The position numbers were made by a program, and so were the translations under genes. 64,000 nucleotides of DNA, taken from Mycobacterium sp. OAS707. GTDB lineage: Bacteria; Actinomycetota; Actinomycetes; Mycobacteriales; Mycobacteriaceae. The stretch is taken from the NCBI RefSeq assembly GCF_014873705.1, contig NZ_JADBDS010000005.1, forward strand, positions 1 through 64,000, read 5' to 3'. Positions 51,182 through 59,709 of this stretch are shown here, piece by piece. The notes beneath the pieces were generated by a model. That model saw only the letters and a list, made by a program, of their open reading frames with translations. It did not search any database and was not told the DNA's origin. Numbering within the stretch: position 1 is the stretch's first letter; each line of letters begins with the position of its first letter.

Positions 51182-51627
51182 TGATGGCGTTCCAATGCCA
51201 ACTGGTCGGCACCGTCGGGGCCTGGTCGCACCTGAACGGGAACCAAAACCACGCCATCGGCGATGCCGAGGGAATTAATGTCGGAGAGCAGGCCGGCCAG
51301 ACCCGTCGGGGTACCAACGTAGTGCAGCTTGCTGCTGAGATTCGCGCGTGACCGAGAATCGATTTCGTCGTATGTGCGCAGGGCCTCACCAGCGTCGTCG
51401 TCCAGGATGACGTCGATATCGATGAGCACCGCTTGCGGTCCCGGCACGGTCTCGCGGTATCGTGCCGACTTCCTCGCGGCGTCGCGCAGATCGCTGGCGC
51501 GGATGCGTCTGAGACGACTCTCATCGCAGATTCGACTTTCAGTGACGTCGGCGGTCGGCCCAAACCACACAGTGGCGGGCCCCGCGCCCTGCACGGTCGA
51601 GCTACGGATGTTTGCGCCGATGGTCAT
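51157..51627 (-). CDS. Orphan LLM C-terminal-like protein
   Basis: A 156-residue protein from ATG 51627 with GGGGGA upstream. The segment QAVLIDIDVILDDDAGEALRTYDEI, then LHYVGTPTGLAGLLSDINSLGIADGVVLVPV matches the last third of luciferase-like monooxygenases (GTP-x-x-LAD... DGF-L-P). The rest of the TIM barrel and the FMN site are lacking. Either a degraded LLM or a stand-alone helper. It is the last gene of the operon coming from operator D. Confidence 0.5.
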   Translation of the reverse strand: MTIGANIRSSTVQGAGPATVWFGPTADVTESRICDESRLRRIRASDLRDAARKSARYRETVPGPQAVLIDIDVILDDDAGEALRTYDEIDSRSRANLSSKLHYVGTPTGLAGLLSDINSLGIADGVVLVPVQVRPGPDGADQLALERHHQSPDMRM

Positions 51628-51973
51628 CGTCGTCCCCCTTCGATTGCTGGTCTGACGAGACTTCCGTGTCGATATGCGCGCGAACTGCGCCGCCTTGGTC
51701 GACCCAGCCGTGGGAGCTGGCGTAGGCGATCATGTCGTCGAAAGCCGTTCGCCAGTCCGCATTTCGGGCACTTTCGCCCGCCAGAGTGCGTAGGGCATCG
51801 ACTTGGATGTACGCGTGGTGATCGTCGTTGAGACGCCCCCATGCGGCGAGGGTGGCGCGCAGCCGGTCCATATCTCGTTCACCTGTGATCCGGATCGACA
51901 GTTCGCCGAAGTTCTCTCGGTCGCGAAGCTCAACGGCCGCCGGGGTGGGGACCATGTCGACGTGCAAGTACAC
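51602..51973 (-). CDS. Hypothetical protein
   Basis: A 123-residue protein (GTG 51973; ATG 51955 possible). AVELRDRENFGELSIRITGERDMDRLRATLAAWGRLND, YIQVDALRTLAGESAR and WRTAFDDMIAYASSHGWVD suggest an alpha/beta fold; the end is polar. It lies 14 bp after the flavin reductase and overlaps the orphan LLM piece. No family recognised. Confidence 0.5.
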   Translation of the reverse strand: MYLHVDMVPTPAAVELRDRENFGELSIRITGERDMDRLRATLAAWGRLNDDHHAYIQVDALRTLAGESARNADWRTAFDDMIAYASSHGWVDQGGAVRAHIDTEVSSDQQSKGDDDDHRRKHP

Positions 51974-51987
51974 GGTGGACTCTGCTT

Positions 51988-52572
51988 TCAGGTTCGTTGA
52001 AGGCGTTGTGGGGAAGCTTGTTCGAGATGCCAGTCCAGCGTTCGCCGGAAGTAGACCATAGGGGCGCTGGCGCCGATTTCCACGAACTCGACGTCGCCGA
52101 TCACGATTGTGTGATCGTGATGCTCAAACGAGGCGCTGCGGCGGCACCGCAGGTAACCGAGCACCGAATGCAATTGGGGCACATCGCGATCCCACTCCCA
52201 GCTCAAGGTGGTGAACTTGTCGTCAGAGCTTCCGGCGAGTGCCACGGCCACATCGGTCTGTTCGCGTCCGAGCAGGTGGACACCGAACGTGTCGGTCCTT
52301 AGTAACGGATCGCGGGTACGTGACGTGTGCGCCAATGACACCAGAATCGATGGTGGTCGATCCGAGTAGGAGCTGATGGACGTTGCGAGCATTCCGCGCG
52401 CCATACCGTCTTCACTCACGGTGATCGCCGCCACGCCTGCCACGAGTTCGCTCATTGCCGAACGGAACTGGTGCATTGCCTCGGCTGCCCCATCGACGAA
52501 GGAGTGATCGCCGTCGGCGGACACGGCAGCCGAGGACGGGGTTTCCTCTCTGGCACAGGACAATTCGGTCAC
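51988..52572 (-). CDS. Flavin reductase domain protein
   Basis: A 194-residue split-barrel flavin reductase. FRSAMSELVAGVAAITVSEDGMARGMLATSISSYSDRPPSILVSLAHTSRTRDPL is the signature FMN-binding half, and FGVHLLGREQTDVA with FEHHDHTIVIGDVEFVEIG the second. It makes free reduced flavin for two-component monooxygenases, here most likely the LLMs. It overlaps the SDR gene (ATGA). Confidence 0.87.
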   Translation of the reverse strand: MTELSCAREETPSSAAVSADGDHSFVDGAAEAMHQFRSAMSELVAGVAAITVSEDGMARGMLATSISSYSDRPPSILVSLAHTSRTRDPLLRTDTFGVHLLGREQTDVAVALAGSSDDKFTTLSWEWDRDVPQLHSVLGYLRCRRSASFEHHDHTIVIGDVEFVEIGASAPMVYFRRTLDWHLEQASPQRLQRT

Positions 52573-53402
52573 TTCACGGAATATCCGGCGTCGACTGGCA
52601 TGGCGACCCCGGTGATGTAGCGGCCCTCGTCAGAAGCGAGGAAGAGAACAGCGTTGGTTACGTCGTCGGCCACGAGGTAGGGGACGGGAAGAGCGTTCAA
52701 TGCTTGGAAAACCGGCAAGACATCCGCCTCGGTCGGATCGTCGAGGTCCGGACGGAACAGCTTGTAGCTGACCGGGTTCAGCACCATCGGGGTCGCCACC
52801 GTGGTGGGGTTGATCGTGTTGACGCGAATGCTGTACTCGGCAAGCTCGAGCGCCAGGGTCCGCATCAGACCGGTGAGACCGGCTTTCGCGGCGCCGTAGG
52901 CCGCCATGTTGGGCACAGACTTCAGGCCGATGGACGAACTCATGATGACGATCGCGCCCCCGCCGCGGTCGACCAGGTGTGGAATTGCCGGCCGGATGGT
53001 GTGGAAGGCGCCGGTGAGGTTGGTGTCGATGACCGCGGCCCAGTTGTCCGGGGTGATGTGCGCGGCAGGTCCCGGAAGTCCCGAGATTCCCGCGTTCGCC
53101 ACGACCACGTCCAGCCCGCCGAATTCTCGGGCGCCGCGGTCGACGAGGTCGGCTACCGCGTCGGCATCTCGGACGTCCGCCACGGTGGCGACTATTCGCC
53201 GGTCGAACTTCTCGACTAGCCGAACGGTCTCGGCGAGATCCTCCGGGCTTGCCGCGGGGGTTCCTTGTGCCGGCACCGGTCCGGCCACGTCGAACGCGAT
53301 GATGTCCGCGCCCTCCGCCGCCAGCCGGACAGCCTGGTTTCGGCCCTGACCGCGTGCGGCGCCGGAGACGAGGGCGACCTTATTGGCGAAACGTTCTGTC
53401 AA
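52569..53402 (-). CDS. Mycofactocin-type SDR family oxidoreductase
   Basis: A 277-residue protein. Start set at TTG 53402 because GGGAGGA stands 6 bases before it and homologues begin here (ERFANKVALVSG); GTG 53423 overlaps the IclR stop. VSGAARGQGRNQAVRLAAEGADIIAFDVAGPV, VVANAGISGLPG, IMSSSIG and YGAAKAGLTGL (catalytic Tyr/Lys) with the long insert typical of mycofactocin-coupled SDRs, in which NADH stays bound and the electrons leave via mycofactocin. It likely oxidises an alcohol intermediate. Confidence 0.86.
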   Translation of the reverse strand: MTERFANKVALVSGAARGQGRNQAVRLAAEGADIIAFDVAGPVPAQGTPAASPEDLAETVRLVEKFDRRIVATVADVRDADAVADLVDRGAREFGGLDVVVANAGISGLPGPAAHITPDNWAAVIDTNLTGAFHTIRPAIPHLVDRGGGAIVIMSSSIGLKSVPNMAAYGAAKAGLTGLMRTLALELAEYSIRVNTINPTTVATPMVLNPVSYKLFRPDLDDPTEADVLPVFQALNALPVPYLVADDVTNAVLFLASDEGRYITGVAMPVDAGYSVK

Positions 53403-53419
53403 TGTCTTCCTCCCTGCGG

Positions 53420-54166
53420 TCACGTCAGTTGACGAGTGGCTTCGGCTGCGGCCGATTGGACTGCGTGGACCGCTCGTCCGTGCCAGATGTCATGGGTCCT
53501 GGCCGTGACGGAGAGCGCAGCTATGGGCCGTCGGTTTCGGTCGAAGACTGGGGCGGCGACGCAGCTGATCCCGACTGCGCACTCCTCGTCGTCTCGGGCG
53601 AACCCGGACCGCCGCACGGCCTCGAGCTGACCGAGGAACAGCCCGGGAACGACAACGGTTCTGGGTGATCTCCTGTGCAGTCCCCGCGTCAGTACCGCGC
53701 GGACGGAGTCTGATGGCGTGTGCGCGAGGACCGCCTTACCGACCGCCGTGCAATGGGCGGGTAGCCGACCGCCCACACGTGACGCAATCGGCGGTTCACC
53801 GGGTGCGGCGAGTTTCTCGAGGTAGACGATGTCGGTCGCGTCGAGGACGGCGAGGTGCACCGTCAGCCCGGTGCTCTTCTGGAGTCGACGCAGGACCGGG
53901 CCCACTGTCGGCCCGATGCGGTGGTGCTGGGGGACGAGTTGCCCCAGTTCGAATAACCGCATCCCGAGTCGATAGCCGTCGTGATGACGTTCGACGAGTC
54001 CCCATCCCGCAAGTTGATTCAGCAGCCGGTAGGCGGTTGGTTTCGGCATGCGGGTTCGGGCGTGGATCTCCGCGAGGGTCAGTGCACCGTCGCCGGCCTC
54101 GAATGCGTCCAGCAATCCGACAGCGCGCCCGAGCACGGTGTTCGGATCGGGTGCAGGCCCGGTCAC
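53420..54166 (-). CDS. IclR-family transcriptional regulator
   Basis: A 248-residue regulator starting at GTG 54166 (overlaps the LLM2 stop). The N-terminal winged helix is VGLLDAFEAGDGALTLAEIHARTRMPKPTAYRLLNQLAGWGLV. The effector domain shows VGGRLPAHCTAVGKAVLAH (typical IclR), DDEECAVGISCVAAPVFD and PIAALSVTA. IclRs often act in aromatic catabolism, e.g. for protocatechuate. It may control part of the island, perhaps the aldolase operon, which lacks the TetR operator. Confidence 0.88.
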   Translation of the reverse strand: MTGPAPDPNTVLGRAVGLLDAFEAGDGALTLAEIHARTRMPKPTAYRLLNQLAGWGLVERHHDGYRLGMRLFELGQLVPQHHRIGPTVGPVLRRLQKSTGLTVHLAVLDATDIVYLEKLAAPGEPPIASRVGGRLPAHCTAVGKAVLAHTPSDSVRAVLTRGLHRRSPRTVVVPGLFLGQLEAVRRSGFARDDEECAVGISCVAAPVFDRNRRPIAALSVTARTHDIWHGRAVHAVQSAAAEATRQLT

Positions 54167-55362
54167 AGTGAACTCACGATCGGGAGGTCGATCCCGTCCA
54201 GTTGCTGCTTACGCCATGCCTGATGTTCCGCCTCGCGCTCGCGGAACTCGGGAATTACTTCGGTCGCCCAGATCTCCAGTGATTCCATCTGGTGCTCGTG
54301 CTGCGTCCACCCGAACTGTTGGCTGAGGAGTAGACCGTCGGCGTGCGTCGCCTCGATCTGCCGGGCGAACTCGCGAGCGCGTTCCGGTCCGCACATCATC
54401 GTTCCGGGGAGGTCGGCGAAGTTGTTGCCCAGTTCAATCAAATAGGACGGCAAGCCGGAGTCTGGACGGATATCGCCGCGACCCGCTTTGAAATCCTGGA
54501 ATGAATTCCAGAGGTGGTGAGAGGGGTCGCCGATGCGGGCCATGGCGCCGCCGGTGAGTCCGAAGCCGTAGTACTCGAGGCCTTCGCGGGCGCGCTCGAC
54601 GGCCAGTGCGTCGGTCGGCGCCAGCAGTCCCAGGGTGAAAGTGAAGATGGCGGGGTTGATTCCCCTGCCCATCGGCGTCACGGCGCCCGATCGCAATGTG
54701 TCCCAATACAACTGGACCTCCTTGGCGACGGCCTCGGGCCCCGCCAGGGTCAGCATGAGCTGTCCTAGTCCGCGTGCCGCGACCCCTGGTGCCATATTCG
54801 GCACCGCGGTCGACGTCCACAGGGGTGGATGGGGTGACTGGAAAGATTTCGGTACAACGTTTCCCGCCGGGAATCGGAAGAACTCGTTGTCTACACCCGG
54901 CCACACGCCGGTCGAACAGAGCACGTCGATCGAGATCTGTGCGGAGGCGTCGGATCGCTCCTGCTTGCGGGAGATGTCGCCTTTGAGCCAGTGTCCGATT
55001 TCAGAAGTCGTGCCTGGGCCGAACCCGAATTCGACACGGCCGCCCGAGAGTTGGTCCAGCGTGGCGATGCGCTCTGCGGTGCGGATGGGGTCGTTGTGCG
55101 AGGCGTGCACGATCCCGGTGGCGATCCGGATCCGGCTGGTCGACTCGGCGAGCGCGCCGAGTATCACCTCGGTGGCCGAGTTGTGGGCGTACTCCGGCAT
55201 GAAGTGGTGTTCGCCGAGGAATGCGTAGTCGAACCCGAGGCTATCCGCGAACCGGATCTGTTCGAGCATGTCGGTCAGGACCTTGCGCTCCTGTCCGGGC
55301 TCCCAGTCGTCCCGGCCGGGCGCCTTGGGCACCATCGGGTTGTAGAAGACGCCGAACTTCAC
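54163..55362 (-). CDS. Luciferase-like flavin monooxygenase (LLM) 2
   Basis: A 399-residue protein from GTG 55362, placed because GAGGAGGT precedes it at good spacing as in the leaders of operators A-C. MKFGVFYNPMVP, FLGEHHFMPEYAHNSATEVILGALAESTSRIRIATGI, LDQLSGGRVEFGFGPGTTSE are LLM barrel motifs. The active-site EHH is conserved. It is the first gene under operator D and shares an operon with IclR, SDR and flavin reductase. Confidence 0.88.
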   Translation of the reverse strand: MKFGVFYNPMVPKAPGRDDWEPGQERKVLTDMLEQIRFADSLGFDYAFLGEHHFMPEYAHNSATEVILGALAESTSRIRIATGIVHASHNDPIRTAERIATLDQLSGGRVEFGFGPGTTSEIGHWLKGDISRKQERSDASAQISIDVLCSTGVWPGVDNEFFRFPAGNVVPKSFQSPHPPLWTSTAVPNMAPGVAARGLGQLMLTLAGPEAVAKEVQLYWDTLRSGAVTPMGRGINPAIFTFTLGLLAPTDALAVERAREGLEYYGFGLTGGAMARIGDPSHHLWNSFQDFKAGRGDIRPDSGLPSYLIELGNNFADLPGTMMCGPERAREFARQIEATHADGLLLSQQFGWTQHEHQMESLEIWATEVIPEFREREAEHQAWRKQQLDGIDLPIVSSL

Positions 55363-55428
55363 TGGGACCTCCTCGTCCACGAGCCCGCCGACGCTAGCGG
55401 CCTGTCTCTAGAGGACGATGACACAGAA

Positions 55429-55467
55429 TTTGACCGCGAGTCAAGAACTTTTTGACTCGCGGTCAAA
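55429..55467. promoter_or_regulatory. Operator D: inverted repeat between TetR copy 2 and LLM2
   Basis: TTTGACCGCGAGTCAA (55429-55444), 7-nt spacer, TTGACTCGCGGTCAAA (55452-55467): a perfect match between 16-bp arms, the best of the four copies. On the minus strand the leader AATTCTGTGTCATCGTC and GAGGAGGTCCCA lead to LLM2. It lies 10 bp past the stop of TetR copy 2. Confidence 0.85.
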
Positions 55468-55476
55468 CTTAGCGGT

Positions 55477-56079
55477 TCAAACCGCTCGCTCAGCGGTGTC
55501 GAGGGTGCGCAACACCGCTTCCAGTTGATCGACGAGTAGGGCGGCGATGACTGCTCGCTCCGACTGCAGGGACGACTTCTGCGTTCGGATCGCGAGGTCC
55601 ACGCAGTGATAGGCCCAGCTGTGCAAGGCGGCATCCATGAGCTCGTCCTGCGGAGGAAGGCCGAAAGCTTGCTGCACGCGGCCCGCAGTGAAGTCCATCA
55701 TCGTGGACCCTGTGTCGTCCGGCACAATTTCCCACCCCTGACTCATGATGGTCGCCATGGCCTGGGGGTGATCAGTCATGAAGTCGAGGAAGATGTCCAC
55801 CTCGCGGCGCAGCCACACCTTCGGATCCGCCACATCGGAGAGATCGTTCACCTCGAAGAGCCGGCGGACCCGGTCGAGGAAGTCGTGGACGACGCTGCGG
55901 AAGAGCGCCTCCTTGTCCTCGAAGTAGTAGAAGACAAGGCTTCGAGCCATTCCTGCCTTCTCGGCGACCAGGGCGACGGTGATGTCGGCGTAGGGCAGGT
56001 CTTCCATCAGCTCAAGCCCCGCCTCTACCAATCGCCGGCGCTTGTCGTCCGCCTTCGAACTCGCTACCGCCCTCGTCAT
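55477..56079 (-). CDS. TetR-family regulator, copy 2
   Basis: A 200-residue paralogue (about 83% by eye) of the TetR at 47896-48498; HTH TVALVAEKAGMARSLVFYYFEDKEALF. The arrangement TetR - operator - LLM is the same as in copy 1 but on the opposite strand, so the two loci form a large inverted repeat. Likely regulator of operators A-D. A divergent promoter region of 157 bp separates it from the acetaldehyde dehydrogenase. Confidence 0.9.
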   Translation of the reverse strand: MTRAVASSKADDKRRRLVEAGLELMEDLPYADITVALVAEKAGMARSLVFYYFEDKEALFRSVVHDFLDRVRRLFEVNDLSDVADPKVWLRREVDIFLDFMTDHPQAMATIMSQGWEIVPDDTGSTMMDFTAGRVQQAFGLPPQDELMDAALHSWAYHCVDLAIRTQKSSLQSERAVIAALLVDQLEAVLRTLDTAERAV

Positions 56080-56236
56080 GAGGTCAGGTTATTGCTTCGT
56101 TCGAGAATCCGGCAGCAGCCGCGCTGACTACGCCGAACGCGGGGTCGTACGGCGAAAAGTGGCTGGTTGCTTATCGCGTTTCGCTGACAGATACGGCGCG
56201 CTAGGAGCGTCCGCACCTGGCAGCGACACTCGTGCC

Positions 56237-57142
56237 ATGAAGACAGGCAAGGTACCGGCGGCCATCGTCGGGCCGGGCAACATCGGGACGGATCTGCTGG
56301 CCAAGCTGCAGCGAAGCGACTCACTGGAGGTGCGGTACGTCGTCGGAGTCGTGGAGTCGGAGGGCTTGGCGCGAGCGCGGGCGCAGGGTATCGACGCGAG
56401 TGCGGAAGGGGTCGACTGGTTGCTGCGGCAGGACCCGCTGCCCGAGATCGTGTTCGAGGCGACGTCGGCAAAGGCACACCAGGACAACGCCCCTCGCTAC
56501 GCCGAGGCGAGCATTCAGGCGGTGGATCTCACCCCCGCACACCTAGGACCCATGGTGTGCCCGCCGGTCAACCTATCCGACCACATCGCTGCACCGAACG
56601 TCTCAATGATCACCTGCGGCGGGCAGGCCACCATCCCGATGGTCCGCGCCGTCTCCCGTGTTACTCCTGTGCCGTACGCCGAGATCGTCGCCTCGGTGGC
56701 GTCGCGAAGCGCGGGTCCTGGCACCCGAGCAAATATCGACGAGTTCACCGAGATCACCGGGCAAGCAGTCGCCGATGTCGGCGGCGCGGAGCGGGGTAAA
56801 GCGATCATCATCCTCAACCCGGTGGAGCCGCCAATGATCATGCGGGACACCGTGTTCTGCATGATCGCCGCCGAAGCGGACAGAGCGGCGATTGCGGCCT
56901 CGGTTCACGAAATGGTGGCCGACGTTCAGCAGTACGTGCCGGGGTACACGCTGCGAGCCGAACCCCAGTTCGACGAGCCGCGCCAGTCCTGGGGAGGGCA
57001 CGCTCGCGTGGCGCTGCTGCTCGAGGTGAAGGGCAACGGCGACTACCTGCCGCCCTACGCCGGCAATCTGGACATCATGACCGCCGCGGCCGCCCGTGTG
57101 GGCGAGTTGATGGCGAGGGTGAAGTTGGAGAAGGCCGCATGA
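56237..57142 (+). CDS. mhpF: Acetaldehyde dehydrogenase (acylating)
   Basis: A 301-residue protein from ATG 56237, where the Rossmann fold begins (AAIVGPGNIGTDLLAKL). Catalytic Cys ~127 in SMITCGGQATIPM. NIDEFTEITGQAV, GGAERGKAIIILNPVEPP match MhpF/DmpF/HsaG. It takes the aldehyde from the aldolase through a channel and makes acetyl- or propionyl-CoA. Overlaps the aldolase gene (ATGA). Confidence 0.92.
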   Translation: MKTGKVPAAIVGPGNIGTDLLAKLQRSDSLEVRYVVGVVESEGLARARAQGIDASAEGVDWLLRQDPLPEIVFEATSAKAHQDNAPRYAEASIQAVDLTPAHLGPMVCPPVNLSDHIAAPNVSMITCGGQATIPMVRAVSRVTPVPYAEIVASVASRSAGPGTRANIDEFTEITGQAVADVGGAERGKAIIILNPVEPPMIMRDTVFCMIAAEADRAAIAASVHEMVADVQQYVPGYTLRAEPQFDEPRQSWGGHARVALLLEVKGNGDYLPPYAGNLDIMTAAAARVGELMARVKLEKAA

Positions 57143-58164
57143 GGCCGGACCTGAGCCGTGACGTGCGCATCGTGGACACGACCTTGCGCGACGGCAGTCA
57201 CGCCGTGGCCCATCAGTTCGCCGAGACCGAGATTCGCGACACCGTACGAGCGCTCGACGCCGCGGGGGTCGAGGTCATCGAGGTGGCGCATGGGGACGGG
57301 CTGGGTGGGTCCTCGTTCAACTACGGGTTCTCTCACACCGATGAACTCAACTTGATCGCTGCTGCCCGCGAGGAGGCCACCCAGGCCAAGATCGCCGTGC
57401 TGCTGGTACCGGGAATCGGAACCGTGAAGCACCTCAAGCGCGCCCGCGACGCCGGTGCCGACATGGTGCGCATCGCGACGCACTGCACCGAGGCAGATGT
57501 CTCGCCTCAGCACTTCGCAGCGGCGCGGGACCTGGGCATGGAGACTGCGGGATTTCTGATGATGGCGCACCGGTCGTCGCCAGAAGATCTCGCCAAGCAG
57601 GCACGGATCATGGTCGACGCGGGCTGCCAGGTCCCTTACGTCACGGACTCGGCAGGCGCACTTCTGATGCACGAGGCGAAAGCCCGCTTCGAAGCACTGC
57701 TGGCCGAAGTCGGCGACGAGGCGTGGGTCGGCTACCACGGGCATCAGAACCTCAGCTTCGGTGTCGCCAACTCGGTGATCGCTCATGAGGTTGGAGTCCG
57801 CTACATCGACGGATCCCTGTGCGCGCTCGGCGCCGGCGCGGGCAACTCGCCGACCGAGGTGTTGGCTGCGGTGTTCGACCGTCTCGGGGTGGACACCGGA
57901 CTGGATGTCATGGGTCTCCTGCACGCAGCTGAGGACGTCGTGAGGCCGTACCTGAACCGCTGGCCGAGTATGGACCGCAACGCCATCGTGCAGGGCTGGG
58001 TCGGCGTCTACTCATCCTTCCTGCTGCACGCCGAGACTGTGGCAGAACGCTACAAGGTGCCTGCCCACGAAATCCTCAGGCGCTGTGGTGATCTGGGTCT
58101 GGTAGGCGGCCAGGAAGACATGATCATCGACGTCGCCGTAGAGCTGGCGGAGACGCGCTCATGA
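57139..58164 (+). CDS. mhpE: 4-hydroxy-2-oxovalerate aldolase
   Basis: A 341-residue class II pyruvate aldolase. VDTTLRDGSHAVAHQF (metal Asp, catalytic Arg), HGDGLGGSSFNYGFSHTDE, VTDSAGALLMHEA and VGYHGHQNLSFGVANSV (metal His pair) match MhpE/DmpG/HsaF. It splits 4-hydroxy-2-oxoacids into pyruvate and an aldehyde and works as a complex with the acylating dehydrogenase. Confidence 0.93.
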   Translation: MRPDLSRDVRIVDTTLRDGSHAVAHQFAETEIRDTVRALDAAGVEVIEVAHGDGLGGSSFNYGFSHTDELNLIAAAREEATQAKIAVLLVPGIGTVKHLKRARDAGADMVRIATHCTEADVSPQHFAAARDLGMETAGFLMMAHRSSPEDLAKQARIMVDAGCQVPYVTDSAGALLMHEAKARFEALLAEVGDEAWVGYHGHQNLSFGVANSVIAHEVGVRYIDGSLCALGAGAGNSPTEVLAAVFDRLGVDTGLDVMGLLHAAEDVVRPYLNRWPSMDRNAIVQGWVGVYSSFLLHAETVAERYKVPAHEILRRCGDLGLVGGQEDMIIDVAVELAETRS

Positions 58165-59615
58165 TCACGGCTGGACACGTCATCGACGGCGAAGAGCGCG
58201 AATCTGTGGACGGCGGCCGGTTCGCCTCCGTGGACCCATGGACTCAACAGCCCTGGGCCGAGGTCGCCCTGGGCGGTACCGGCGATGCGGACCTTGCCGT
58301 AACGGCGGCCCGCCGCGCGTTCGACGAAGGCCCCTGGCCGCGAATGGGCCACGCTGAGCGTGGCGCACTGCTGCATCGGCTCGCCGATCTGATCGACGAG
58401 CACGGTGAGGAACTCGCCCTCGCAGACTCTCACGACATGGGAAAGCCGGTCGCCGATGCCAGGGGCAAGGACGTGCCGCGCACCGCACAGAACTTCCGGT
58501 TCTTCGCCGACCACGCCCGGCTCGCCGCGTCGGATGCCTATCCGAGCGACACCGGACACCACGCCTACGCGCGCTTCGAGCCCGCAGGAGTGGTCGCGGC
58601 GATCGCGCCCTGGAACTTCCCCATGATGCTGGAGTCCTGGAAGGTCGCACCGGCACTCGCCTGGGGCAATACCGTCGTGCTCAAGCCCGCCGAGGACACC
58701 CCCATCAGCGGGACGATCCTGGCACGCCTCGCCCTGGAGGCCGGGATCCCGGCAGGGGTATTCAACGTGGTGCACGGATACGGGCCCGGTTCGGCCGGCG
58801 AGGCTTTGACCACCGACCCGCGCGTCGATCGGATCACGTTCACCGGCGAGTCCGGCACCGGGCGGGCTATCACCGCCGCTGCTGCGCGAAACCTCACCCC
58901 GGTCAGCCTCGAAATGGGTGGCAAGGGTGCCAACCTCGTCTTTGCCGACGCCGACCTGGACACGGCGGTGGAGTGGTCGGTTCGCGCGATCTTCACCAAT
59001 GCGGGGCAGGTCTGCCTGGCTGGTTCGCGGCTCTACGTCGAGCGCAGCGTAATCGACGATTTCACTGCGCGATTCGTGGCCGCGGCTGAGGCCCTGGTAC
59101 TCGGCGACCCGCGCGATTCTGCAACCCAGGTGGGGCCGCTCGCATCGGAGGAGCACTGGCGCAAGGTCTGCGGCTACCTCGACGACCCTGGCGGGACGGT
59201 GGTCACCGGTGGGCGAGGTGCCGGCTGGACAGTACGGCCCACTGTGGTCACCGACGTCCCCGCCGACAGTCGACTGCAGCGGGAGGAGATCTTCGGCCCC
59301 GTCGTGACGGTCACGGCGTTCGACTCCGAGGCCGAAGCGGTCCGACTGGCCAACGACTCCCCCTACGGCCTCAATGCGATGGTGTTCACCGACAACCTCT
59401 CGCGCGCGCACCGCGTCTCGGCGGCCCTGCGGGCGGGCACGGTCTGGACGAACTGCTTCTTCGTCCGCGATCTACGCGCACCTTTCGGCGGCATGGGCGA
59501 CTCCGGATGGGGCCGTGAAGGCGGCAACTTCTCCCGCGAATTCTTCACCGAACCCAAGACCGTCGTTATGGCCATCCGCCAGGCCGCCGGCCCGGCCATG
59601 ACAGGCACCCCATAA
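58161..59615 (+). CDS. Aldehyde dehydrogenase (2-hydroxymuconic-semialdehyde dehydrogenase candidate)
   Basis: A 484-residue enzyme overlapping the aldolase stop (ATGA). APWNFPMMLESWKVAPALAWGN, FTGESGTGRAI, LEMGGKGANLVF (catalytic Glu) and TNAGQVCLAGSRLYV (catalytic Cys) are present; LRAPFGGMGDSGWGREGG near the end is typical of HMS/betaine-aldehyde dehydrogenases (DmpC/XylG). In the 4-oxalocrotonate branch this enzyme oxidises the ring-cleavage semialdehyde, the one step not encoded in the operon under operator A. Confidence 0.86.
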   Translation: MITAGHVIDGEERESVDGGRFASVDPWTQQPWAEVALGGTGDADLAVTAARRAFDEGPWPRMGHAERGALLHRLADLIDEHGEELALADSHDMGKPVADARGKDVPRTAQNFRFFADHARLAASDAYPSDTGHHAYARFEPAGVVAAIAPWNFPMMLESWKVAPALAWGNTVVLKPAEDTPISGTILARLALEAGIPAGVFNVVHGYGPGSAGEALTTDPRVDRITFTGESGTGRAITAAAARNLTPVSLEMGGKGANLVFADADLDTAVEWSVRAIFTNAGQVCLAGSRLYVERSVIDDFTARFVAAAEALVLGDPRDSATQVGPLASEEHWRKVCGYLDDPGGTVVTGGRGAGWTVRPTVVTDVPADSRLQREEIFGPVVTVTAFDSEAEAVRLANDSPYGLNAMVFTDNLSRAHRVSAALRAGTVWTNCFFVRDLRAPFGGMGDSGWGREGGNFSREFFTEPKTVVMAIRQAAGPAMTGTP

Positions 59616-59709
59616 CCCGGCGGCCCGCGTCGGCACCGGTCCGCGGAGCGCACATCCATAGATCGCATCCAGCCTTCCGGCTCGGAAGTCACCTTCGGAA
59701 AGGACCCCA

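Noticed and set aside
48616..51200. Scar zone considered as an intact insertion sequence
   Set aside because: No transposase frame, terminal inverted repeats or target duplications could be seen.
37150..55467. Long dyads considered as terminators, REP elements or CRISPR-like repeats
   Set aside because: Only four copies, all directly upstream of a start with the same leader and RBS, with no T-tract and no regular spacing; the operator reading fits better.
58050..59411. 453-residue minus-strand frame over the aldehyde dehydrogenase
   Set aside because: Antisense shadow; the plus strand has all catalytic motifs of an ALDH.
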